In this document: piece after piece, positions 14,535 through 19,897 of the stretch | How positions within the stretch are numbered: position 1 is the stretch's first letter | How the letters are laid out: the number at the start of each line of letters is the position of its first letter | NCBI GenBank assembly: GCA_038852315.1 | Contig: JAWCKF010000031.1 | Location: forward strand, 1-19,897 | DNA length: 19,897 bases | Origin: COMBO-56-21 sp038852315 | GTDB lineage: Archaea; Thermoplasmatota; Thermoplasmata; UBA10834 | Reading direction: 5' to 3' | Translations under genes and position numbers: made by a program | Notes under the pieces: model-generated | Told to the model about the DNA's origin: nothing | The model's database searches: none | Seen by the model: the letters and a program-made list of their open reading frames with translations, nothing else

Positions 14535-14650
14535 CATCCGTGTTTTGATTCCTAACCTCAAAATATTTCACGTTGCTGGCTCAACGAAAACACAGGAAAT
14601 TCTAGCCCTGCGCGTAAAATGGATTCCTCCGATAAAATTAACACTTAAGT
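14535..14650. other. A/T-rich section, candidate DNA unwinding element
   Basis: The stretch includes CTCAAAATATTTCACG (about 14558-14573) and GATAAAATTAACACTTAAGT (14631-14650) and is clearly richer in A/T than the rest of the window. It lies between ORB-like sites 3 and 4, where initiator-driven melting would be expected. Part of it may also serve as the orc1 promoter. Confidence 0.45.
14631..14640 (+). promoter_or_regulatory. Possible TATA box of orc1/cdc6
   Basis: GATAAAATTA would place transcription near 14663, giving a leader of about 46 nt that contains a 10-codon upstream frame. A weaker alternative is TTTCATATGG at 14681-14690, about 24 nt before the orc1 ATG, which would give a leaderless transcript without that frame. 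Confidence 0.4.
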
Positions 14651-14686
14651 AGAGACCACTGCATTCATCTTCTCCCCTTGTTTCAT

Positions 14687-14719
14687 ATGGATTCCGAGAG
14701 CGGCTTCCATGGGAAATGA
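14687..14719 (+). other. Short upstream reading frame overlapping the orc1 start
   Basis: ATG at 14687 opens a 10-codon frame (MDSESGFHGK) ending in TGA at 14717-14719, overlapping the first codons of orc1 in another frame. It would matter only if transcription begins upstream near 14663. It may be chance, since such short frames are common. Confidence 0.2.
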
Positions 14720-14723
14720 AGGG
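14704..14723 (+). promoter_or_regulatory. ORB-like site 4, over the orc1 start codon
   Basis: CTTCCATGGGAAATGAAGGG matches the origin recognition box order CTTCCANTGGAAACGAAGGG with few differences. The orc1 ATG (14709-14711) lies inside it. Binding by Orc1 here could block its own transcription or mark the right boundary of the origin. Confidence 0.58.
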
Positions 14724-15998
14724 ATAGGGAAGGAGGCTTTTAGCCGGCAGCGGGGGAGCAGATTGCAGAATACCATATTCCAGCAGTATCTGCGGCCGAG
14801 GACCATCTTCAAGGGCGACAAGGACGTCCTGCGGCCGTCGTACATACCTGACGTGCTTCCGCATAGAGAGGAGCAGACGAACCAATTGGCATCGATACTG
14901 GTCACGGCCCTCGAAGGCCAGAGACCGTCCAACGTGCTCGTGTTCGGTAAGACGGGGACGGGAAAGACGGCTTGCATCAAGTACATCGGCAAGGAGATAG
15001 AGCGCGCTGACTCAGACCTCCACAATGTCAATTTCATCTACATGAACTGCGAAGTCATAGACACCCAATATGGCGTACTGCAGAACATAGGTAATCGGTT
15101 CATCGAGAACTTCGAGGAGCGTATACCGTTCACTGGATGGAGCACGGAGCGCGTCTACAGCATACTGCGAGAAAAGATCGATGAGGAAAAGCGCGTGATC
15201 GTGATAGCCCTAGATGAGATCGACAAGCTCGTCTCGAAAAGCGGCGACGACGTGCTCTATCATCTCTGTAGGATCAATGACGACCTCAAGCAGGCGAAAG
15301 TCAGCGTGATAGGCATATCGAACGACCTCAGGTTCATGGAGTTCCTGGACCCGCGGGTCCGCAGCTCATTGAGCGAGGAGAAGATGGTCTTCCCTCCGTA
15401 TAACGCGGAGCAGCTCAAGGACATTCTCACGCAAAGGGCGAAACTTGTCTTCGACGAGGGGGTGCTAGAGCCAGACGTGATACCGCTGTGCGCCGCGCTC
15501 GCAGCTCAGGAGCATGGGGATGCCAGGCGGGCGCTAGACTTGCTCAGGGTGGCCGCCGAAATCGCCGAGAGAAACCAACAGTCCGTTGTGACTGCTGCCG
15601 ACGTCCACAAGGCCAAGAACAAGATCGAGCTGGATTGCGTGACAGAGACCATAAGGACACTTCCTGTGCAGTCGAAGTTGGTCCTCATGGGTGTCATACT
15701 CAACGGCGAGAGGGGAGAGTCGAAGCTGACCACGGGCGACCTCTACGAGACCTACAAGGAGCTCTGCCAGTACACGTCCATGGCAGTGCTGACCCAGAGG
15801 AGGATCACCGACCTGATATCGGAGCTCGATATGCTGGGGATAATACATGCCCGTGTGAAATCATTCGGGAGAGGGGGGAGAACGAAGGAGATCGAACCGG
15901 GTGTGCCCGTGACGGAGGCGAAGAGGATTCTTGAGGAGGACGAGATACTCAGCCAGCTGAAGAACTACAAGGTCCGGTACCAGACCACGCTCATGTGA
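14709..15998 (+). CDS. cdc6: Origin recognition protein Orc1/Cdc6
   Basis: This 429-residue AAA+ ATPase is the archaeal replication initiator: it binds origin recognition boxes and loads the MCM helicase. Walker A is GKTGTGKT (80-87), Walker B is ALDEIDK (167-173), sensor 1 is GISND (202-206, Asn205), an arginine-finger region lies at DPRVRSSL (214-221), and sensor 2 is HGDARRALDLL (269-279). A C-terminal winged-helix domain (about 310-405) carries the DNA contacts: TLPVQSKLVLMGV, then TQRRITDLISELDMLGIIHARV. Length is normal. ATG 14709 is the only usable in-frame start after an upstream in-frame TAA at 14646. It lies beside the probable origin and converges with the signal peptidase gene (12 nt between stops). 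Confidence 0.97.
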   Translation: MGNEGIGKEAFSRQRGSRLQNTIFQQYLRPRTIFKGDKDVLRPSYIPDVLPHREEQTNQLASILVTALEGQRPSNVLVFGKTGTGKTACIKYIGKEIERADSDLHNVNFIYMNCEVIDTQYGVLQNIGNRFIENFEERIPFTGWSTERVYSILREKIDEEKRVIVIALDEIDKLVSKSGDDVLYHLCRINDDLKQAKVSVIGISNDLRFMEFLDPRVRSSLSEEKMVFPPYNAEQLKDILTQRAKLVFDEGVLEPDVIPLCAALAAQEHGDARRALDLLRVAAEIAERNQQSVVTAADVHKAKNKIELDCVTETIRTLPVQSKLVLMGVILNGERGESKLTTGDLYETYKELCQYTSMAVLTQRRITDLISELDMLGIIHARVKSFGRGGRTKEIEPGVPVTEAKRILEEDEILSQLKNYKVRYQTTLM

Positions 15999-16010
15999 TC
16001 TTGGCCGCAC

Positions 16011-16928
16011 CTACGACGTCGGGCGGTTGAAATCGTCCTCACCCTCCGTCTCTTTATCGTCTTGTTCCGCGTGTTCATCATCATGTGGGCTCTCCGCTCG
16101 GCGGAGCGTGACACTCCTTTTCTCCCTGTAGGTCAAGAAGGCATCGATGGCTATCGGAGCGATGACTATGATAGCTATCGATATCCAGAGGTTGCGGACA
16201 CTGTTCTGTGGTGCCGGGCTTCCCAGAGTGTCAGTCGACCACAACTTCAACAGTCCGAACCAAGGTATCTCGCCCCTTGCCTTACCGACCACCCACTCAA
16301 GCTTCACGGGGCACGAACTGTCTATCATCGAGTTGTGGTCGCCCTTGGTGATGTACCCGCTCCTGAGCGGGCGGCCGAGATGGCTTATGTCGACCACGAG
16401 CGACCTGCCCATATAGTCCACGTCGCGTATGACGAGGATGCCCGTGAGATGGTCCCAGGTATCGTTGGCTCCCGACGAGTACCACTTGTCGGCTGGCAGG
16501 AGGCGCAGCGCATCGCACCTGTAACTCGCGCCATCAGGATTGACCTCCAAATAGATCATGGCCCTGTGTATGATAGGTGTGCGGTCGTCGAGCCCGTTCA
16601 CCTTGTATATCACGACATCTCCGTATTCGCCGTAGCTCCTGTGGCCGGTCACGAACCCCTCGGCATAAGTGATTATGTCCCGCGAATCATCGACTCTCTT
16701 CACGAGAACCATGTCACCCGTATCAATGACGCCCAGCTCACTCAAGTTGTCGTCATTGTGCATCATGCTGTCCGATTCCACCACAACAAGAGGGGGCCAC
16801 TGGCCAGTGTAGGCGAACATAGCAAGGAGCATCGATGCGACTATCAGTGCGGCAACGCCTGCATCCCTGAGGAACAGCACGAGGCCGCTGTGCCGTTTCT
16901 TCTCCACGCCATGTTCCTTCTCGGACAC
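16011..16928 (-). CDS. Signal peptidase I, archaeal Sec11-type
   Basis: This 305-residue serine protease removes signal peptides at the membrane. A membrane segment lies at about 22-40, followed by the catalytic serine in VVVESDSMM (Ser54), then HRAMIY with His121 in the place of the bacterial lysine, and TKGDHNSMID (194-203) holding the conserved Asp residues. A second membrane segment (about 247-267) is followed by a highly acidic tail (about 278-303, DDEHAEQDDKETEGEDD region). The GTG at 16928 is chosen because the TATA box at 16952-16958 places transcription at about 16928, making a leaderless start; a TTG at 16943 would lie upstream of the transcript. The C-terminal extension makes it longer than minimal Sec11 enzymes. 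Confidence 0.9.
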   Translation of the reverse strand: MSEKEHGVEKKRHSGLVLFLRDAGVAALIVASMLLAMFAYTGQWPPLVVVESDSMMHNDDNLSELGVIDTGDMVLVKRVDDSRDIITYAEGFVTGHRSYGEYGDVVIYKVNGLDDRTPIIHRAMIYLEVNPDGASYRCDALRLLPADKWYSSGANDTWDHLTGILVIRDVDYMGRSLVVDISHLGRPLRSGYITKGDHNSMIDSSCPVKLEWVVGKARGEIPWFGLLKLWSTDTLGSPAPQNSVRNLWISIAIIVIAPIAIDAFLTYREKRSVTLRRAESPHDDEHAEQDDKETEGEDDFNRPTS

Positions 16929-16951
16929 GGACGCTATGAGCAAAAACGTGC

Positions 16952-16958
16952 TATAAAA
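16952..16958 (-). promoter_or_regulatory. TATA box of the signal peptidase gene (leaderless promoter)
   Basis: TTTTATA on the minus strand is centred about 27 nt before the GTG at 16928, supporting a leaderless mRNA and that start codon. It lies in the 45-nt gap after the MttB-family gene. Confidence 0.55.
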
Positions 16959-16973
16959 CGAATGTGGTGCCCC

Positions 16974-18425
16974 TCAACGCGCATGCTTCTTCGTGAGCGC
17001 CACAACGAACTTCGTGAGATCATCGAGGATGCCCCTGTCCATCGGCTCAGGTACGTGCTCTTTCAGCAACCTCTTCGCCTCTTCCCTCGCACGCCGTGGC
17101 AGGTCCTTCATGCCGTCCTTCTCCCACGCCTCCCTGGACCTCCTCTCCATGAGGGAGGGTATGAAGTGCTCCCTCCTGAAGTGCGCGAGCGTGAAGGGTC
17201 TGCTGAGGTGGCTGGCGACGGGGCCGACCGAACATATCTCGTTCAAGGCTAGAGACTCGTCTGTCACCTTGACTCCCTCCAATATGCGAGAGACCATGCC
17301 GCATATCTCGTTGTCGAGCACGATCTTCTCCTTGGAGAGGACGAGGGATCCGTCCAGCGAGCCAGCAGCATCGTAGATGAAGTTCATGCCTGCCAACGCA
17401 GCCATGAGCACTCCCTGGGCGGTCTCGGCTCCTGCCTGGGCGTCCACAACCTTCGAGTCCGTGTTGCCTCCTGTGCCTCTGCAGGGGATGCCGTAGTACC
17501 TGGCGAGCTGAGCCGTGACCACGTTCAGCAGCCCGACCTCGGGCCCTCCCAGAGCGGCGGCCCCCGTACGCATGTCCAAGGCCGCGGAGACCGTGCCGTA
17601 CATCACTGGCGTGCCCGGGCTTTTCAGCTGGGACAGTGTTATGCCTGCCAGCACCTCCGCGTTCTGTTGCACCAGCAGGCCCGCCAGTGTGGCCGGTGCC
17701 GTAGCCCCCGCGAGCGCCTCGGGAGCGTACAAGACGGGCTGGTTGTACTCTGCGTACACCATCGCCCCCTCGATCAGTTCCTTCGACAGCTGGAGCGGGC
17801 TCACCGGATTCACGAACCCGAGGAGGGTCGGCGTCTTCCTCAGCTCTTCCTCGCCTCCCCTGAGCATGCACGCCATCTCCAAAGTCTCCTTGGCAGCCTC
17901 GGCGCCGAAGTTGTATCCGTCGCTCGTCTTGATCGAGTTCTTCCAGTTGGCGAGCAGCACATGGTGGGGATGGACGGCGTCGGGGACGTCTCCCGGCACG
18001 GTTCCGACCGAGATGTGGTGTATGTTAGCGCACGCATCCCCCAACCGCGCTATCTCCTCAGCGTCTCTCACTACAGCGCGCCTTATCCTCCCATCGAGGT
18101 CATGGATGTTGACAGGCTGACCAGCGATCGAGAAGTGGACCTTCCTCGCTCCCATAAGTAGCCTGTATTCGGGCTCCCTCCCGACCAACTGGAACTCTCG
18201 GGGCGCCTTCCTGAGGGCCTCCTTCAGCAGGGCCTCAGAGATCCTGGCTGTGCGGGACTCTAAGTCGACGTCGGCTCCCGCGTCGGCCAACAGCATGAGG
18301 GCCCTCTCGCTCCATACCTTCACTCCGGTCTTGGACAGGACCGTGATCGTCCCTGCGTGGATCCGGTCGAGCTCGTCCCCCGAGAGCAGCTCGAGTTGGC
18401 CACCTGTCGGTTCGTGCACAATCAT
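16974..18425 (-). CDS. Trimethylamine methyltransferase (MttB) family protein, no pyrrolysine codon
   Basis: MttB-superfamily proteins move a methyl group from a quaternary or tertiary amine to a corrinoid protein. This 483-residue member has the family core, including WKNSIKTSDGYNFG (161-174), the VNPVSPLQLS block, ALGGPEVGLLN (291-301) and GTGGNTDSKVVDAQAGAE (317-334). The frame is open from 18425 to 16974 with no internal TAG, so it is of the non-pyrrolysine type; characterised members of that type demethylate glycine betaine, proline betaine or carnitine. No corrinoid protein, reactivase (RamA) or MtxA-type methyltransferase is in the window. The ATG at 18425 has GGTG about 8 nt upstream and a TATA-like CTTACATATCA at 18477-18467. 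Substrate unknown. Confidence 0.88.
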   Translation of the reverse strand: MIVHEPTGGQLELLSGDELDRIHAGTITVLSKTGVKVWSERALMLLADAGADVDLESRTARISEALLKEALRKAPREFQLVGREPEYRLLMGARKVHFSIAGQPVNIHDLDGRIRRAVVRDAEEIARLGDACANIHHISVGTVPGDVPDAVHPHHVLLANWKNSIKTSDGYNFGAEAAKETLEMACMLRGGEEELRKTPTLLGFVNPVSPLQLSKELIEGAMVYAEYNQPVLYAPEALAGATAPATLAGLLVQQNAEVLAGITLSQLKSPGTPVMYGTVSAALDMRTGAAALGGPEVGLLNVVTAQLARYYGIPCRGTGGNTDSKVVDAQAGAETAQGVLMAALAGMNFIYDAAGSLDGSLVLSKEKIVLDNEICGMVSRILEGVKVTDESLALNEICSVGPVASHLSRPFTLAHFRREHFIPSLMERRSREAWEKDGMKDLPRRAREEAKRLLKEHVPEPMDRGILDDLTKFVVALTKKHAR

Positions 18426-18466
18426 GTCGGATGCACCATGGTCTGTCGAGGCTAATTGCTCATCCG

Positions 18467-18477
18467 TGATATGTAAG
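18467..18477 (-). promoter_or_regulatory. TATA box of the MttB-family gene
   Basis: CTTACATATCA on the minus strand predicts transcription near 18444 and a leader of about 18 nt before the ATG at 18425, with GGTGCATCC as a ribosome-binding site. Confidence 0.45.
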
Positions 18478-18549
18478 TGCGCGAGGGTGAGGAATCAGAA
18501 GGGAAACTACAGATTTGGGAAAAGGTTTCTTCCGGGACGCCGCCAGAAC

Positions 18550-18894
18550 TCAATGTCCGTGAGGCCCGGGCTGCTGGTACGTGTAGTTCCAGTAGTAGTC
18601 GTTGCATGACGACCCACAGCCGTCGATGCAGCCCGACCCGCTCCCGTAGGACCACCCGTATGAATGCTCCAGGCAGTTCTGGAAGGCAGCGTTCTGTTGC
18701 GGCTCCGACAGCTGCTTCCTGTACTGCCACTGATGGTTGTTCGTGGCCTGCATCTGGCTGCCGTCACCCTGGCCCTTGCTTCCACCGTCGCTGAGGCCGA
18801 GCGCGTTCGAAACCGTACCCGAGGCCGCGACAAGGCCGGCTGCAGCGACGACCGCAAGAACGGCTATCAGCCCGAGGAGCGCTGATGTCTTCAT
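18550..18894 (-). CDS. Small secreted Cys/Gly/Tyr-rich protein
   Basis: This 114-residue protein begins with a clear signal peptide or membrane anchor (MKTSALLGLIAVLAVVAAAG, through about residue 25). The mature part is polar: a Gly/Ser/Gln-rich stretch, NNHQWQYRKQLSEPQQNAAFQNC at about 52-74, then a Gly/Ser/Tyr/Cys-rich tail with Cys74, Cys89, Cys93 and Cys97 (CIDGCGSSC), a YYWNYTY aromatic run and a PHGH end. Four cysteines could form two disulfides or bind a metal. I recognise no family. The start is firm: AGGAGGTGA, an almost ideal ribosome-binding site, lies 6 nt before the ATG. Unlike many genes here, it has a leader of about 49 nt, after a TATA-like TTCCTAATAC. Confidence 0.75.
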   Translation of the reverse strand: MKTSALLGLIAVLAVVAAAGLVAASGTVSNALGLSDGGSKGQGDGSQMQATNNHQWQYRKQLSEPQQNAAFQNCLEHSYGWSYGSGSGCIDGCGSSCNDYYWNYTYQQPGPHGH

Positions 18895-18902
18895 TCTTCT
18901 GT

Positions 18903-18911
18903 CACCTCCTG
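18903..18911 (-). promoter_or_regulatory. Strong Shine-Dalgarno site of the small secreted protein
   Basis: AGGAGGTGA on the minus strand, placed shortly before the ATG at 18894, is the strongest ribosome-binding site in the window. It suggests high translation and fixes the start. Confidence 0.7.
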
Positions 18912-18965
18912 ACCGCGCATCTGGCTTTCTGCCCTACCGCGGCCGACCATCTCTTGGGTGAAATG

Positions 18966-18975
18966 GTATTAGGAA
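18966..18975 (-). promoter_or_regulatory. TATA-like box of the small secreted protein gene
   Basis: TTCCTAATAC on the minus strand predicts transcription near 18943. The 14-bp palindrome at 18992-19005 lies about 28 bp further upstream, a position often used by archaeal activators. Confidence 0.4.
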
Positions 18976-18991
18976 CTATCCTGAAAAGCAG

Positions 18992-19005
18992 TGAAAACGT
19001 TTTCA
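18992..19005. promoter_or_regulatory. Perfect 14-bp palindrome, candidate operator
   Basis: TGAAAACGTTTTCA is a perfect palindrome in the gap between the membrane-bound winged-helix gene and the small secreted protein gene. Related GAAAAGC copies flank it (CTGAAAAGC at 18981-18989 and GCGAAAAGCG at 19011-19020). It looks like a dimeric regulator site for the secreted protein gene. A role in termination of the upstream gene is possible but no T run follows. Confidence 0.5.
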
Positions 19006-19027
19006 GCCGAGCGAAAAGCGGGTCTCG

Positions 19028-19585
19028 CTACCGGTCGAGCCTTATCCGAATCTTGTTCGTGGCGCCGTAGCGCTCCTTCGATATGACGCCCTTGGCGGCG
19101 AGCCTGTCCAACACTCTAGTGACCTTCGCGTTCGACATACGGGTGGCAGCGATGAGGTCCTTCTGGAGCGTCTCGCCCCCCGCGTCCATGATGGCCTTGA
19201 ACATCACCCGCTCGTCTCCCGTGAGGAGCCTGAGAACTAGGTAGTTCCGCTCCTCCAACTCCTCCCGGTGCGTCCCCGCTGAGACATCCAGCGGCGCTCT
19301 TCCTGAGACACCATCGCCCACAGGTGGCTTCGCAGAAGATGGCGGGAGCATGGTCGGCGGAGGAGGCTCGTACTCATGCCACATCAAGGCGATCATTAGC
19401 ATCGCGACGATCAACACGATTGAGACCCCGATCAGCAGCACTTTGAGAGAGCTGTAGGTCGGCCTACCCCACATCCCTGTGTGGTCCTGGTCCGTGGTCT
19501 GCTCGGGGCTCAGTACAGCGTAAGCCAGAACAGCGGCGGCGGCAACCGCAACCGCTAGGATGGCGGCCTTGAACCATCGGGTCAT
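19028..19585 (-). CDS. Membrane-bound winged-helix transcriptional regulator
   Basis: This 185-residue protein has two membrane segments (about 6-26 and 48-68), a proline-rich linker (about 73-88, EPPPPTMLPP), and a C-terminal winged-helix domain (about 118-185): LLTGDERVMFKAIMDAGG, then LQKDLIAATRMSNAKVTRVLDRLAAKGVISKERYG and a wing NKIRIRLDR. This layout matches archaeal membrane-tethered MarR-like regulators. The short loop between the two segments (about 27-47) is probably outside and could sense a signal. The ATG at 19585 begins MTRWFKAAI and is preferred; an ATG at 19618 adds 11 residues but lies at or before the likely transcript start. It precedes the palindrome and the small secreted protein gene on the same strand. 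Confidence 0.78.
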   Translation of the reverse strand: MTRWFKAAILAVAVAAAAVLAYAVLSPEQTTDQDHTGMWGRPTYSSLKVLLIGVSIVLIVAMLMIALMWHEYEPPPPTMLPPSSAKPPVGDGVSGRAPLDVSAGTHREELEERNYLVLRLLTGDERVMFKAIMDAGGETLQKDLIAATRMSNAKVTRVLDRLAAKGVISKERYGATNKIRIRLDR

Positions 19586-19671
19586 CGAACAACCGGCCTC
19601 GGACACGCTGTAGCCCATCTACGCTATTTCAAGGATTTGTCTTTGTAGCCGTCCATACAGAGCTCCCCAGA

Positions 19672-19680
19672 AAGTTAATG
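19672..19680 (+). promoter_or_regulatory. TATA-like box of the dCMP deaminase gene
   Basis: AAGTTAATG is centred about 29-30 nt before the ATG at 19706, compatible with a leaderless mRNA or one with a very short leader. The match to a TATA box is weak. Confidence 0.35.
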
Positions 19681-19705
19681 TGGGGTCACAGGATTCGGTC
19701 ACCCA

Positions 19706-19897
19706 ATGGGTGCCGCGACGGGAGGCAGGAACGCCCGCATCTCGAAGGACCACTACTTCATGAACATAGCGATAGAGGTCGCCCGGAGGAGCACTTGTAC
19801 CCGTCGGAAGATAGGGGCTATCATAGTCAGTGACGTTGGCGAGATCAAGAGCACAGGTTACAACGGGAATCCCAGAGGTCTGCCGCACTGCAGCGAG
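19706..19897 (+). CDS. Deoxycytidylate (dCMP) deaminase, partial N-terminal part
   Basis: The first 64 codons are visible and the window ends inside the gene. The translation has the family's opening: SKDHYFMNIAIEVARRST at 13-30, the TCTRRKIGAIIVSD block (30-43), then GYNGNPRGLPHC (50-61), which is very characteristic of dCMP deaminases of the ComEB/Dcd type. These zinc enzymes convert dCMP to dUMP as a route to dTMP. The catalytic HxE motif and the PCxxC motif would lie beyond the window. Arg34-Arg35 and the asparagine in GYNG match residues that contact substrate in the family. An antisense open frame over the same bases is a shadow. Confidence 0.88.
   Translation, partial: MGAATGGRNARISKDHYFMNIAIEVARRSTCTRRKIGAIIVSDVGEIKSTGYNGNPRGLPHCSE

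Larger units (their letters stand above)
14352..14708. other. Probable replication origin (gene-free stretch before orc1)
   Basis: No convincing coding frame fills these 357 bases between hflX and orc1/cdc6. They contain four sites resembling the archaeal origin recognition box (core TTCCANTGGAAAC followed by a G run): 14400-14420, 14427-14446, 14485-14504, and one running over the orc1 start at 14704-14723. An A/T-rich section at about 14535-14650 lies between the third and fourth and could serve as the unwinding element. An origin adjacent to an orc1 gene is a frequent archaeal arrangement. The hflX and orc1 promoters lie inside the same stretch. The sites are read directly; origin activity is inferred. 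Confidence 0.75.

Noticed and set aside
14278..14652. Plus-strand open frame running from within hflX through the probable origin
   Set aside because: It begins antisense to hflX, reads through ORB-like sites and A/T-rich DNA, has no ribosome-binding site or promoter, and its composition is unlike a protein.
16062..17252. Long plus-strand open frame of 396 codons opposite the signal peptidase and MttB-family genes
   Set aside because: It crosses two well-supported minus-strand genes and the gap between them, has no recognisable motifs, and is rich in His and Arg as expected for antisense translation of GC-rich coding DNA.
16974..18425. Pyrrolysine-containing MttB
   Set aside because: The frame is continuous with no in-frame TAG and ends in TGA, so nothing suggests amber read-through.
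19619..19888. Minus-strand open frame at the window end
   Set aside because: The plus strand encodes clear dCMP deaminase motifs over the same bases, so this is a shadow.
1..19897. tRNA, rRNA, CRISPR arrays, insertion sequences, prophage or integron features
   Set aside because: By eye I found no tRNA T-arm or cloverleaf, no regularly spaced repeats, no transposase or integrase coding sequence and no terminal inverted repeats. A covariance-model scan was not possible here.

Overview
The window looks like a chromosomal piece of a fairly GC-rich archaeon of the Euryarchaeota/Thermoplasmatota side. The archaeal assignment is firm: it carries an archaeal-type DNA primase small subunit, ribosomal protein L18Ae/LX, prefoldin alpha, TiaS, a Sec11-type signal peptidase and an Orc1/Cdc6 initiator, and A/T-rich TATA boxes lie about 25-30 bp ahead of many start codons. 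The finer placement (for example a Thermoplasmata-like lineage) is inference from gene content only.

Layout. Positions 1-2065 (minus strand) hold an energy-coupling-factor (ECF) ABC uptake module: two ATPases and the start of the membrane EcfT subunit, tightly coupled. Next is an unrecognised regulator-like protein (2136-3014, minus), divergent from the primase small subunit priS (3138-4370, plus). A membrane protein (4432-5268, plus) faces a radical SAM enzyme (5271-6128, minus). From 6229 to 7880 runs the translation and protein-targeting operon rpl18a-pfdA-ftsY (plus). From 7885 to 12483 all genes are on the minus strand: an M20 peptidase, a bacterial-type thiolase, tiaS, and a membrane-anchored protein that looks like a double OB fold. 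A small membrane protein (12608-13015, plus) converges on an HflX GTPase (13023-14351, minus).

Positions 14352-14708 form the only long gene-free stretch. It lies immediately before orc1/cdc6 (14709-15998, plus) and contains several origin-recognition-box-like elements plus an A/T-rich patch. I read it as a probable replication origin. Beyond it are a signal peptidase I (minus), an MttB-family methyltransferase without an in-frame amber codon (minus), a small secreted Cys/Gly/Tyr-rich protein (minus), a membrane-bound winged-helix regulator (minus) and the start of a dCMP deaminase (plus, cut by the window end).

How it fits together. Most of the window is core archaeal machinery: replication (priS, orc1, origin), translation and targeting (rpl18a, pfdA, ftsY, tiaS, signal peptidase) and nucleotide metabolism (dCMP deaminase). 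Single metabolic genes are scattered between. The most notable points are the origin with an ORB-like site over the orc1 start codon; an ECF ATPase pair in which one subunit has lost the ABC signature glycines and the other the H-loop histidine, so that one composite ATP site looks degenerate; a 14-bp perfect palindrome between a membrane-bound regulator and a small secreted protein; and widespread leaderless or short-leader promoters, which help to choose start codons.
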